Shown here: one piece after another, positions 27,316 to 35,750 of the stretch
Numbering within the stretch: position 1 is the stretch's first letter
Layout of the letters: every line of letters starts with the position of its first letter
Position numbers and translations under genes: made by a program
NCBI RefSeq assembly: GCF_030913655.1
Contig: NZ_CP133189.1
Coordinates: 1,860,001 to 1,924,000 of the forward strand
Direction: 5' to 3'
Source of the DNA: Clostridium sp. MB40-C1
GTDB taxonomy: Bacteria; Bacillota; Clostridia; Clostridiales; Clostridiaceae
DNA length: 64,000 nt
Notes under the pieces: model-generated
Seen by the model: the letters and a program-made list of their open reading frames with translations, nothing else
Told to the model about the DNA's origin: nothing
Database searches by the model: none

Positions 27316-27648
27316 TTACACCTCCTTAATAAACAGACGTACATAGTCTCCGTAGCCGTCCTTAATTAAACTTTTTATTCCCAACAACATAGTTTTAAGT
27401 AAGACCTGACATTTTTCAATATGTTCATCTTCTTCATTTTCTATGCTGACATTTAAGTATCCATCATCTTCAGCTTTATACTGTACATTCACCTTTAATA
27501 TCTCAATAAGACCATTTAAAGTGGCCTGTGATAAAAATGATACTGCACTGCACAAAATATCACTACCTGCATCATCAAACCCTGCATGGCCTTCAACTTC
27601 AAATGCTACAATATAACTCTCATCCAACTTAAATACTACATCAATCAT
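27316..27648 (-). CDS. prp: Ribosomal-processing cysteine protease Prp
   Basis: 110-residue protease (YsxB) that cleaves the N-terminal extension of L27. The catalytic His and Cys lie in the family motif GHAGFDDAGSDILCSAVS (His near residue 21, Cys near 33). It lies between rplU and rpmA with 3-4 bp gaps, the standard arrangement in bacteria with extended L27, and the matching extension is present in the rpmA product here. Confidence 0.95.
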   Translation of the reverse strand: MIDVVFKLDESYIVAFEVEGHAGFDDAGSDILCSAVSFLSQATLNGLIEILKVNVQYKAEDDGYLNVSIENEEDEHIEKCQVLLKTMLLGIKSLIKDGYGDYVRLFIKEV

Positions 27649-27652
27649 GATA

Positions 27653-27964
27653 TTATGCTTCTATCTTTTCGATTTGTAATTTTGTAAAAGGTTGTCTGTG
27701 GCCTCTTTTCTTCTTTGAGTCCTTCTTTGATTTGTACTTGAACACGATAACTTTCTTAGCTTTTCCTTGCTTAAGCACTTTAGCAACAACCTTAGCACCT
27801 TCAACTACAGGAGCTCCAACAACTAAGTTTCCATCCTTATTTAAAGCAAGAACTTCATTTAATTCAACATTTGAGTCAACTTCAGCAGTTAGTTTTTCTA
27901 CGAAGATAACGTCTCCTTCTTGAACTCTATATTGTTTTCCTCCAGTTTTAACTACAGCGTACAT
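27653..27964 (-). CDS. rplU: 50S ribosomal protein L21
   Basis: 103 residues, [18 protein letters not shown] at the start and [16 protein letters not shown] at the end, both standard L21. First gene of the rplU-prp-rpmA transcript, with its own promoter and leader. ATG follows AAGGAGGTG. Confidence 0.98.
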   Translation of the reverse strand: MYAVVKTGGKQYRVQEGDVIFVEKLTAEVDSNVELNEVLALNKDGNLVVGAPVVEGAKVVAKVLKQGKAKKVIVFKYKSKKDSKKKRGHRQPFTKLQIEKIEA

Positions 27965-28050
27965 TCAATACACCTCCTTATAAGAGTCTCGCCGCCGTCG
28001 GTACACAAATAATTTTGTGTTTATAACCTTATGCGTGCGGTTTACAAAAG
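27965..28050 (-). promoter_or_regulatory. Candidate L21 leader RNA
   Basis: The ~85-nt 5' leader of rplU contains an ACACAAA/TTTGTGT hairpin enclosed by more distant CCGC and GCGG arms, and a conserved-looking CCGACGGCGGCGAGACTC block before the AAGGAGG site. Firmicutes rplU genes are known to carry an L21 autoregulatory leader; assignment here is by position and general shape. Confidence 0.5.
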
Positions 28051-28052
28051 CC

Positions 28053-28081
28053 ATTTTATCATATAGCCACCTATTTGTAAA
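28053..28081 (-). promoter_or_regulatory. Sigma-A promoter of rplU
   Basis: Minus-strand TTTACA (28081-28076), 17-base spacer, TAAAAT (28058-28053). Confidence 0.75.
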
Positions 28082-28088
28082 GAAAATT

Positions 28089-29534
28089 TCACCCATATAT
28101 CTTAAGGTTTTCTAATTTTTTCACTTGACTATTAAATAAAAGTGGTTCTACCTTGAAATTTTCTAGATTTTCCATAAAATTCACATATACTTTTTTATCC
28201 AAAGCATTTATTAACTTAATAAAACTTAAAACATCTCCTAATATATCCTTTTGATATATTTCATTCACTTCAATATATATATCATCAATATTATAAGATC
28301 TATTCATTTTAATAATTTCATTTTTAATTAAACTACTTATATATACAAACTTTATTCTCTTACCTTTCCCTTTACATAAATTACAATCTTCTTCTATATA
28401 ATCATATATTGATTTTCCTCTTCTTTTCCTTGCTATTTGAACAAGATTTAACTGTGTAAAAGGATAAATTACTGTTTTCTTTTTATCTTCTCTAAATCCA
28501 TCTTTTAATACGTTCATAATTTTCTTCTTGCTGTTGTAGTTATTTACATCTATAAAGTCAATTATAATTATTCCACTCAAATTTCGAATCATTACCTGTC
28601 TACATATTTCTTTAGCAGCTTCTAAATTAGTATTCAAAGCTGTTTTATCTATAGATGTTTCTTTTATATTTTTAGCAGAATTTACATCTATAACATACAT
28701 AGCTTCTGTTTTGTCTATAACAATATTTCCTCCTCCAGGTAATACAACTTTGCTATTCCTAAGAGAAAGGATTTCTCTTTCAATATTATAGTAACTAAAA
28801 AGATTTTCATCTTCAAAATACATGGTTAATTCTATATTTAAATCAGACTTGTTTTTTATAAATTCACTTATAAAATCATAGTCCTCTTTATTGTCACAAA
28901 TAACTTTTTCTGTGTTTTCATTTAATATGTCCTTTAAAATTCTTCCCAAACTTCCTCCACCATCGTACAAAAGTTTAGGTTTTATAGAGTAACATCCTTG
29001 TTTAACAACATCTTCATAGATAGAATAGAGCTCCTCTATCTCTTTGTTTATATCTTCTATTTCTGCATTAAGAGCATTTGTTCTTATCATAATTCCTACA
29101 TCATCTGGTTTAGTTAACTGAGACATTATATACTCTTTAAAATTATCATTATCATCTATTTTCTTAGAAAAATTAATATTTTTATTATAAGTTATTATAA
29201 CTACATACCTTCCTGGTACACTAACTTGACTTGTCACTTTAGGACCTTTATCTAAAATGGGTTCCTTCATTATCTCAACAAGGACTTCATCTCCATTTTT
29301 CACTTGAGAGTTCCCATATTTTTCATGTATGTACATATAAGCATTCTTTTCACATCCAATATCTATAAAAGCACACTTAATAGCTGGAACAATATTTTTA
29401 ATTACTCCCTTATATATCTCTCCAGGAGATGGCTCTAAACTTTCTTCTTCAATAAAGCACTCTTTTAATTCATTATTTTCCTTCAATGCTATTCTCAAGA
29501 TGCTTTCCTGTCTTTCTATAAAAACTTCTTCCAA
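28089..29534 (-). CDS. rng: Ribonuclease E/G family protein
   Basis: Single-strand endoribonuclease of the RNase E/G family, 481 residues, RNase G-like in length. N-terminal S1 domain (GEIYKGVIKNIVPAIKCAFIDIG, in two pieces at about 35-60), catalytic Asp motifs VIDVNSAKN and IIIIDFIDVNN (about 290-335), and the zinc-link CNLCKG. The open frame reaches ATG 29549, but that ATG is in the ribosome-binding region; TTG at 29534 has AGGTG 7 nt upstream and gives MEEVFIERQES. Located directly upstream of the rplU promoter, and normally downstream of the radical-SAM/DUF2344 pair, here 3.6 kb away. Confidence 0.93.
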   Translation of the reverse strand: MEEVFIERQESILRIALKENNELKECFIEEESLEPSPGEIYKGVIKNIVPAIKCAFIDIGCEKNAYMYIHEKYGNSQVKNGDEVLVEIMKEPILDKGPKVTSQVSVPGRYVVIITYNKNINFSKKIDDNDNFKEYIMSQLTKPDDVGIMIRTNALNAEIEDINKEIEELYSIYEDVVKQGCYSIKPKLLYDGGGSLGRILKDILNENTEKVICDNKEDYDFISEFIKNKSDLNIELTMYFEDENLFSYYNIEREILSLRNSKVVLPGGGNIVIDKTEAMYVIDVNSAKNIKETSIDKTALNTNLEAAKEICRQVMIRNLSGIIIIDFIDVNNYNSKKKIMNVLKDGFREDKKKTVIYPFTQLNLVQIARKRRGKSIYDYIEEDCNLCKGKGKRIKFVYISSLIKNEIIKMNRSYNIDDIYIEVNEIYQKDILGDVLSFIKLINALDKKVYVNFMENLENFKVEPLLFNSQVKKLENLKIYG

Positions 29535-29556
29535 TATGCCACACCTCATCTATTTA

Positions 29557-30165
29557 TTAGTATTTTTCTTCTATTTCATATCCTTCCATAAACATTCTTT
29601 CTGTTATCCTCATCAAAGCTCTTGCATCTGGAAGAGCTTCATGCCTACTTAAAGAAGGTATATCTAACATATTTAAAGCTTTATCTAAAGAAACACTTTT
29701 CTTAATCTTATAAAATTGTGCAAATTCCTTAGATAAATCTAAATAATCATCTTTTAAAAAAGGAAAACTTATCTCATAATCTTTGCATATAGTTTTTAGA
29801 ATATCATACTCTGATTTTCCCCAAGATATCCAAATCGTTTCTCCTGGAATATATATCTTTTTTAATTCATTAATAGCTTTTTCCAAGTCCATACCATCTT
29901 CTATTTTATCTTCTGAAAATCTTCCTGCATAAATAGCATAAAGTGGTTTATGCTTAGATTGTATATAATTCCTTGGTTTAATTACACTTTCAAATTCCAA
30001 AATCTTATCATCTTCTTTATACACAGCACCTACTTCAATAATTTCCTGAAGATATTTTTTAGCTTTATTCTTAACTACCCTTGTAGTTATAAATTCAAAA
30101 TCTAAAGCTAATAAATTATATGGGATAAACTTCATTTCTAAATCCTGCATAATATAAAAGCCCAT
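29557..30165 (-). CDS. 3'-5' exonuclease, DnaQ/RNase T-like (DEDDh) fold
   Basis: 202 residues. Exo I motif LALDFEFITTR (Asp/Glu pair near residues 20-22), Exo II around TIWISWGKSEYDILK, and Exo III SRHEALPDARAL with the His and Asp (HxxxxD) of DEDDh enzymes. Similar proteins (KapD-like) act on RNA or DNA 3' ends. Substrate unknown. It lies 22 bp upstream of rng on the same strand, so co-expression of two nucleases is plausible. Confidence 0.82.
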   Translation of the reverse strand: MGFYIMQDLEMKFIPYNLLALDFEFITTRVVKNKAKKYLQEIIEVGAVYKEDDKILEFESVIKPRNYIQSKHKPLYAIYAGRFSEDKIEDGMDLEKAINELKKIYIPGETIWISWGKSEYDILKTICKDYEISFPFLKDDYLDLSKEFAQFYKIKKSVSLDKALNMLDIPSLSRHEALPDARALMRITERMFMEGYEIEEKY

Positions 30166-30327
30166 TGAATTTAAACCCCTTTAATCTGATATACTACTAA
30201 TTATACCCTATTTATATTCAAAGTAAAACTTGAATTAATCCTTTAGTTCATTCAAATTCCATGGCAGAATAATCTTTACTAATAGCAATTGAGTCAATTA
30301 TTTTATATTCTTTAAGATTAACTTACT

Positions 30328-30876
30328 TTATTCTCTACTCGCCCATTCCATAGCTAACATACCATAGACAACATGGTTAACATAATGATCATAAAGCCAT
30401 TCAGCATCTCTTATTAAACCTTCTTCACTAAAACCAATTTTTTGTGGAATAGCTCTACTCTTATAATTATTCTCACCACATCTTATTTCTACTCTATTTA
30501 GATTTAAATTATTGAATGCATAATCCACAAATTGTTTGCATACTTTTGTCATTATCCCTTTTCCAACATATCTTTCATCTAGCCAATATCCTATACTTAC
30601 AGATTTATTATTCCAATCAATTTTATGATATCCTATTATTCCACAAAATACTTCTTTATACCATATTCCTGCTTGAAAACCACTATTTGATACAAACTGT
30701 TCTTTTGTCATATCAATAAATTTCTTTGTATCCTCAATTGTTTTAGTTCCATCTACAAAAGGTAACCATTCCCTTAAATGATTCCTACATGAATCAATTG
30801 ACTTAAAAATTTCTTCTGCATGTATAGTTTCAAGTAACCTTAACTCAATATTTTCATCAATTATACATTTAAACAT
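30328..30876 (-). CDS. GNAT acetyltransferase of the RimJ/RimL type
   Basis: 182-residue GCN5-type N-acetyltransferase. Features: DENIELRLLETIHAEEIF at the start, IGYHKID and SIGYWLDERYVGKGIMT (acetyl-CoA binding motif A near 95-115), and LNRVEIRCGENNYKSRAIPQK (long motif, residues about 130-150) typical of RimJ/RimL/SpeG relatives. Target is not deducible. ATG follows AAGGGGGAAAGG. No close operon partner. Confidence 0.85.
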   Translation of the reverse strand: MFKCIIDENIELRLLETIHAEEIFKSIDSCRNHLREWLPFVDGTKTIEDTKKFIDMTKEQFVSNSGFQAGIWYKEVFCGIIGYHKIDWNNKSVSIGYWLDERYVGKGIMTKVCKQFVDYAFNNLNLNRVEIRCGENNYKSRAIPQKIGFSEEGLIRDAEWLYDHYVNHVVYGMLAMEWASRE

Positions 30877-31094
30877 AATGCCTTTCCCCCTTATATCATT
30901 ATAAAAACATTTATAAATATATTTTTTAACTATATTAGCTTCCTTTAATATTTTATCTGCTTTTCCATATCCCTCTCAACTATAAGTGCATAAGCATACA
31001 TCAATCTTTTCCTTTATATATAACACTCCGTTGCCTTTATATACTTTTTTAATTCTTTAGTATATAATTTATATCATTAATAACTTTAAAATGC

Positions 31095-31131
31095 AAATGC
31101 TAGCTGAAATTAAAACTTTCAGCTAGCATTT
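31095..31131 (-). terminator. Terminator of the HTH-TPR regulator gene
   Basis: Perfect 15-bp stem (AAATGCTAGCTGAAA at 31095-31109, TTTCAGCTAGCATTT at 31117-31131, 7-base loop), about 20 bp past the stop. T-rich tails exist on both strands. Confidence 0.85.
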
Positions 31132-31151
31132 TATATTTATATTTTATATTT

Positions 31152-32264
31152 CTACTTCTCACTTAAAGACTTTTTCTCCAAACTTTTCACTTCATTAAGT
31201 ATAGCAATAAATTCTTCACTTTCTCTAATTAAATCAAATTCTGGTGCTTCAAAAATTTTAAGCATATTTTCATATAAATTCATAGTTATAGTACGTTTTC
31301 CTTTTGGAATTTCACTAAAACACCAAGCCGAACTAAAATCCCCAATATTATTGATATCATGTTTTTTCATAAAATCCACCATTTTGTGTAATATATCTAT
31401 TGCTTTTTCAGCTTCATTAAATTCTAGATAAATTTGTGCAAAGTTTAAATACTCAAATGATAAATCCATAACTGCATCACATTGTGGTGAAAAAACCTTT
31501 TTAATATTTATTGATAAATTATAATATTTTTCTATTGTCTTTAAATCTTTTTTCTCTTTCTTGTATGAACTTGCTAATCCTATACATTGAAGAGTTATAT
31601 CATTAATACTCTTATACAACTTACTTTGCATCATCTCTCTTGCTTTTTTATATTCACCCTTATTGGTATATATACTTGAGAGTAGATCATTAGGATCAAG
31701 TACACTTTTATGAATTTTATTAAGTGCCTCTATTGCCTTATCTTCTTCATCTATAGATGGATATAATCCACCAAGTTGAAATAATGCTTGTTCAACTAAT
31801 TCTACCTTTGTGCAATTTTTAGAAATATCTTCATATAACTGAATAGAATAACCTATCATTTTTTTACCATCTTCCTCATTTAAGCTTTTCCATGAATACA
31901 TAGTAAATAAAAAACCTATTCTAAGCTTTAAATAATAGCTATTAGGATATTTTGTTACATAACTCTTACTCTTATCTATACCTTCTTCTAATTTACCATT
32001 GCTAAATAGTTTTTCACATTTAGTAAATATATTCATAACCTCTTCATCTGAAAGTTCAGTTTTAAAGTTTAATAACATATCTATAGTAACATTAAAAAAC
32101 GTTGCAATAACTGGCAATAAAGTTATATCTGGATATGAAATCCCACTTTCCCATTTTGATACTGCTGCTGTTGATACTCCAATAAAATTTGCTAACTGCT
32201 CTTGAGTAATTCCATTTTCTTTTCTTAATCTATAAATAACATCACCTATTAACAACTTTTCCAT
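31152..32264 (-). CDS. XRE-type HTH regulator with TPR-like sensor region
   Basis: 370 residues: N-terminal helix-turn-helix of the Cro/XRE type (about 5-60, RKENGITQEQLANFIGVSTA then VSKWESGISYPD) and a long helical C-terminal region with tetratricopeptide-like repeats, as in peptide-responsive Rgg/PlcR/RNPP-like and similar regulators. The frame opens at 32279, but ATG at 32264 has GGAG about 9 nt upstream and a normal HTH start. A 9+9 bp palindrome lies 58 bp upstream. No small peptide pheromone gene was found next to it. Confidence 0.82.
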   Translation of the reverse strand: MEKLLIGDVIYRLRKENGITQEQLANFIGVSTAAVSKWESGISYPDITLLPVIATFFNVTIDMLLNFKTELSDEEVMNIFTKCEKLFSNGKLEEGIDKSKSYVTKYPNSYYLKLRIGFLFTMYSWKSLNEEDGKKMIGYSIQLYEDISKNCTKVELVEQALFQLGGLYPSIDEEDKAIEALNKIHKSVLDPNDLLSSIYTNKGEYKKAREMMQSKLYKSINDITLQCIGLASSYKKEKKDLKTIEKYYNLSINIKKVFSPQCDAVMDLSFEYLNFAQIYLEFNEAEKAIDILHKMVDFMKKHDINNIGDFSSAWCFSEIPKGKRTITMNLYENMLKIFEAPEFDLIRESEEFIAILNEVKSLEKKSLSEK

Positions 32265-32322
32265 TAACCACCACTCCATTTTTCTAATTGATAGTTGACA
32301 TATGCCAAGTTACAGTTAAAAC

Positions 32323-32342
32323 GTTTTTCTCGTGAGAAAAAC
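32323..32342. promoter_or_regulatory. Candidate operator palindrome upstream of the HTH regulator
   Basis: GTTTTTCTC and GAGAAAAAC separated by GT form an almost perfect palindrome between the regulator gene and a TATAAT-containing stretch (minus-strand TTATAATAAAA near 32352-32366). It may be an autoregulatory operator for the HTH protein; direct evidence is lacking. Confidence 0.4.
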
Positions 32343-32443
32343 TTTCTTGTATAATTTTATTATAAAGCACCTTATGATAGATACCAATGGAGTTATAGTT
32401 GAATCTTCTGCTAAAAACTTAACTGCCAGTTAAATTATACATA

Positions 32444-33032
32444 GTAGAAAAATATTGTGAAGTAATGAATAACGGCAAAAAAATAGTTTTTCTAGATATA
32501 TGTAGTTATTCATTAAACCTTCAGTACGCAAAGAAGTACTAAAGGCGTAGCCTTCTAAAAGTGCTACCCTCGCTATGGGGAGTCCATTCCCCAGCTCGGC
32601 TGTCAGAGCCCATTCTGACAATTACGCACTTTTAGAATTCTACTCCTTAAGTACTTCTAGTTGCTACTTCAAAGTTTAATTTGATAACTACATATATAAG
32701 AAAAACTTATTCCTTTGCCTTGATTTTTTATGGTTAATATAATTTAAAATGCACATTGGGGAGAGATGGGGAGACTAAAGGGTGATTTTCCTCCTAACGT
32801 CAGAAAAATCTTTAAACTAAAACTACTTTCCATACTTTAGTGTTGCTGCATACTATGATTAATAAGTGTTTTATAGTAACGAACTTTTATACCTAAGTTA
32901 AGTAACAACTCCGAAAGCTATCGCTATTAAGAGCTTATCAGCTCTTTTATTTAGAGGAATAACAAAAACACCAACGAAAAATTAATTTTTCATTGGTGTT
33001 TTATTATTTTTGATTAATTTAAAGATTTTCTG
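32444..33032 (+). ncRNA. Large structured element, family C, copy 1 (candidate RNA)
   Basis: A ~590-bp non-coding element repeated at 37498-38213. Layout: a ~35-bp outer helix (32474-32508 with 32684-32719), an inner helix AGAAGTACT/AGTACTTCT, a helix TTCTAAAAGTGC/GCACTTTTAGAA (32553-32564, 32626-32637) and two hairpins with loops AGTCCATT (stem TGGGG/CCCCA, 32576-32593) and GCCCAT (stem TGTCAGA/TCTGACA, 32601-32620). After a variable module comes a conserved AAGAGC/GCTCTT hairpin and a terminator-like hairpin (32968-32999). The other copy changes both arms of these stems together, indicating selection on structure. The plus strand is favoured by G-U pairs and the 3' T-run; transcription itself is not shown. 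Confidence 0.6.
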
Positions 33033-33083
33033 ACACTAAAAAGAAAATCAACAACCCCTAGTACCTAGCACCTGTCACCTAGA

Positions 33084-33102
33084 AAAAGTGCGTCACACTT
33101 TT
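33084..33102 (-). terminator. Hairpin overlapping the DUF2344 stop codon
   Basis: AAAAGTG (33084-33090) and CACTTTT (33096-33102) form a 7-bp stem whose arm includes the stop codon of the DUF2344 gene. On the minus strand it ends in a T-run (CACTTTTTCT). A short repetitive tract, ACCTAGCACCTGTCACCTAG, lies just beside it at 33062-33081. Confidence 0.6.
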
Positions 33103-33808
33103 ATTCTTTTAAGTATTCATCAAGACTAAGCATCTTTTTTCCTTCGTAAGCATACATATCTTGTCTTTCTATATCTATAAATGCCTCCTTATTTATTCCA
33201 TTTAAATTATCACTTAAATATTCCCCTAAAAGCTGAGCAGATAAATTCTCTTTACTTCCACTTGTAAGAGTTGTATTTATAAATAAGAAGCTATCATCAA
33301 TATTATAATTTATTTTCTTTATCATTGGCTTTATGTTTACCTCTTTACTACCTTTTTTACTTCTTTTTGTAGCAATCCATTCTTCTCTAGCCATTAGAGT
33401 TTTCAAATCTTTTTTTACTGTTTCTGCATCAATACATTTTATCTTCACATTATATTGAGCAGCTTCAATAAGCGCCATAGCTGGCGCTGCTTTTTTCTCA
33501 CCTATCTTCTCTTTGGCTTTTACCACATTAAGAATTTTTATTCCCATAGGCGCACTCTCATTTAACTTTTCCTTTACATAATCTGTATCTATTTCTTCTG
33601 TAAACTCTAAATCCATATATTCTCCTTTGGAATATGCTCCTACAGAAAGAGGTTGAGCTATAGATAAAATTATATGCGGATTAAATCCCTTTGAATATTG
33701 CACTGGAATTTCTGCTCTTCTTATCATTCTTTGTATAGTCCTCATTAAATCTAAGTGCCCTACAAATTTTATATTTCCTTCCTTAGTGAACTTTACTAAA
33801 TATCGCAT
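33101..33808 (-). CDS. DUF2344 (radical-SAM-linked) protein
   Basis: 235 residues in the family known as the radical-SAM-linked protein (TIGR03936/DUF2344). Start MRYLVKFTKEGNIKFVGHLDLM and FNPHIILSIAQPLSVGAYS are typical. It is always found next to or fused with the radical SAM gene upstream; function is unknown, with a role in RNA modification suspected. The frame is open to 33913 inside the upstream gene, but ATG at 33808 matches the family start and overlaps the upstream gene by 26 bp, implying coupling. Confidence 0.92.
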   Translation of the reverse strand: MRYLVKFTKEGNIKFVGHLDLMRTIQRMIRRAEIPVQYSKGFNPHIILSIAQPLSVGAYSKGEYMDLEFTEEIDTDYVKEKLNESAPMGIKILNVVKAKEKIGEKKAAPAMALIEAAQYNVKIKCIDAETVKKDLKTLMAREEWIATKRSKKGSKEVNIKPMIKKINYNIDDSFLFINTTLTSGSKENLSAQLLGEYLSDNLNGINKEAFIDIERQDMYAYEGKKMLSLDEYLKE

Positions 33809-35654
33809 TTTCAAAACAAACCCCCTTTCCAAAATTTTCATTAGTAAGTATTCCACAATTTCTACACTCTTGTCTACAATCCGGTGTAAGATCAGCTTTT
33901 TTAGCCTTCTCATTTTCTTCCATTAAAAATTCTTTTGATACACCAATATCTATAAAATCCCAAGGAAAAATTTCATCATAATGTCTTTCACGGCAGGCAT
34001 AAAAATCTCCATCTATATTGCAAGCTTCCATAGCTTTAATCCATGTTTCAAAACTAAAATATTCTCCCCATCCATCAAATTTAGCTCCCATTTCATAAGC
34101 TTTTATTATAACATCACAAATTCTTCTATCTCCTCTTGCAATTATAGCTTCCATGTAACTTACTGGCGACTCATGCCAGTTATATGTAATTTGTCTGCTT
34201 TTAATTTTTCCTCTTAAAAGCCTTATTTTATTTTTCATATCTTCCATTTTATTTTGTGGTGCCCACTGGAAAGGCGTAAAAGGTTTAGGTACAAAAATCG
34301 AAGTACTTAATGTTACTTTAAGTCCCTTCTTTCTTTCTTCTTTTGGTATACTATAATATTGCTGAACAACTTTTTGTCCTAATTCTGCTATTCCTATTAT
34401 GTCTTCATCTTTTTCATAAGGAAGTCCTAGCATAAAGTACAATTTTATAGTTGACCACCCTGATTTAAAGGCACTAGTTACAGAGTCTAAAAGATTTTGC
34501 TCAGTAACTCCTTTATTTATTATATCTCTCATTCTTTGACTTCCTGCTTCTGGGGCAAAAGTAAGTCCTGTTTTTCTAACCTTTTGAATTTCTTTTATAA
34601 GATCTACGGAAAATGCATCAATCCTAATTGATGGAAGAGAAACCCCAACTTTTTTGTCCTTATATTTTTCTATTAATGACATAATAAGGTTTTGTATATC
34701 AGAATAATCACATGTACTTAAAGACACTAATGAAACTTCCTCATACCCAGTAGCTTTTATGAGCTTGTCTGCCTCCTCTATTAGAGTTTTAGCAGTTTTT
34801 TCTCTAACAGGTCTATAAACAATTCCCGCCTGACAAAATCTACACCCTCTTGTACATCCTCTAAAAGTTTCAAGAGTTACTCTATCATGGACTATTTCAC
34901 CATAAGGCACTATTAATTTATCCGGGAAAGGAACACTATCAAAATCTCGTATTATTGCTTTTACTACCTTTTTAGGAATATCCTCATATTTAGGTTTAAA
35001 TTCCTTTAAAGTACCATCTTCTTTATAATTAACATCATAAAGACTTGGAACATATATTCCTCTTATTTTTACAGCCTCTCTTAAAAATTGTTTTTTTCCT
35101 ATTCCTTTTTCCTTGTATTCTTTATATAAATCCATCAACTGATCTAATTGTTCTTCACCTTCACCTAAAGCAAAAATATCCGCTATATCATAAAGTGGCT
35201 CAGGATTATAAGCACAAGGACCACCGCATAGAACAATGGGTTCATCGTCTCCTCTCTCAGAAGCTCTTAAACTTATGTTGGCTAAATTAAGCATATTAAG
35301 TATATTAGTATAACTCATCTCATATTGAAGAGTAAATGATACAAAATCGAATTCTTTAAGGGAGTCTTTTGTCTCTAATGTATACATTGGTATATCATTT
35401 TCTCTCATTAGTTTTTCCATATCAGGCCATGGGGCAAACGCTCTCTCACAATAAGTATCTTCTCTTTGATTTAATGTATAATAAAGTATCTTCATTCCTA
35501 AATGAGACATGCCCACTTCATAAACATCTGGAAAACAAAATGCAAATCTTATATCCACTTTATCTTTATCTTTATAAAAACAATTTAGTTCTCCACCAGT
35601 ATATCTAGAAGGTTTTTCAACCTTATACAATATATCATCTGAAATTTTGTTCAT
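33783..35654 (-). CDS. B12-binding-type radical SAM protein (TIGR03960 family)
   Basis: 623 residues. N-terminal cobalamin-binding-like region (about 25-180), radical SAM core with RGCTRGCRFCQAG (CxxxCxxC, about 260-272) and a C-terminal region with the cysteine-rich segment CRQECRNCG (about 598-606). Family TIGR03960, partner of DUF2344; biochemical function not established. In many Firmicutes the pair precedes rng and rplU; here it is followed by repeat C copy 1 and three accessory genes before rng. Confidence 0.93.
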   Translation of the reverse strand: MNKISDDILYKVEKPSRYTGGELNCFYKDKDKVDIRFAFCFPDVYEVGMSHLGMKILYYTLNQREDTYCERAFAPWPDMEKLMRENDIPMYTLETKDSLKEFDFVSFTLQYEMSYTNILNMLNLANISLRASERGDDEPIVLCGGPCAYNPEPLYDIADIFALGEGEEQLDQLMDLYKEYKEKGIGKKQFLREAVKIRGIYVPSLYDVNYKEDGTLKEFKPKYEDIPKKVVKAIIRDFDSVPFPDKLIVPYGEIVHDRVTLETFRGCTRGCRFCQAGIVYRPVREKTAKTLIEEADKLIKATGYEEVSLVSLSTCDYSDIQNLIMSLIEKYKDKKVGVSLPSIRIDAFSVDLIKEIQKVRKTGLTFAPEAGSQRMRDIINKGVTEQNLLDSVTSAFKSGWSTIKLYFMLGLPYEKDEDIIGIAELGQKVVQQYYSIPKEERKKGLKVTLSTSIFVPKPFTPFQWAPQNKMEDMKNKIRLLRGKIKSRQITYNWHESPVSYMEAIIARGDRRICDVIIKAYEMGAKFDGWGEYFSFETWIKAMEACNIDGDFYACRERHYDEIFPWDFIDIGVSKEFLMEENEKAKKADLTPDCRQECRNCGILTNENFGKGVCFENAIFSKVH

Positions 35655-35750
35655 TAAATTTCCTCCTAAGTTACATCACAATTTCATTCATTTTTACATT
35701 TTAACATATTGATTATAAAAATTAAATAAAATATACTTAGGCATATTTTG

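Noticed and set aside
27965-28052. rplU leader as a riboswitch
   Set aside because: No match to known metabolite riboswitch cores; position fits a ribosomal-protein leader.
30877-31151. Peptide pheromone gene next to the HTH-TPR regulator
   Set aside because: No short ORF with ribosome-binding site and signal-like sequence was found.
32430-32621. 63-residue minus-strand open frame inside family C copy 1
   Set aside because: Not kept in copy 2, where the stems change by compensatory bases instead; an accidental frame of a structured element.
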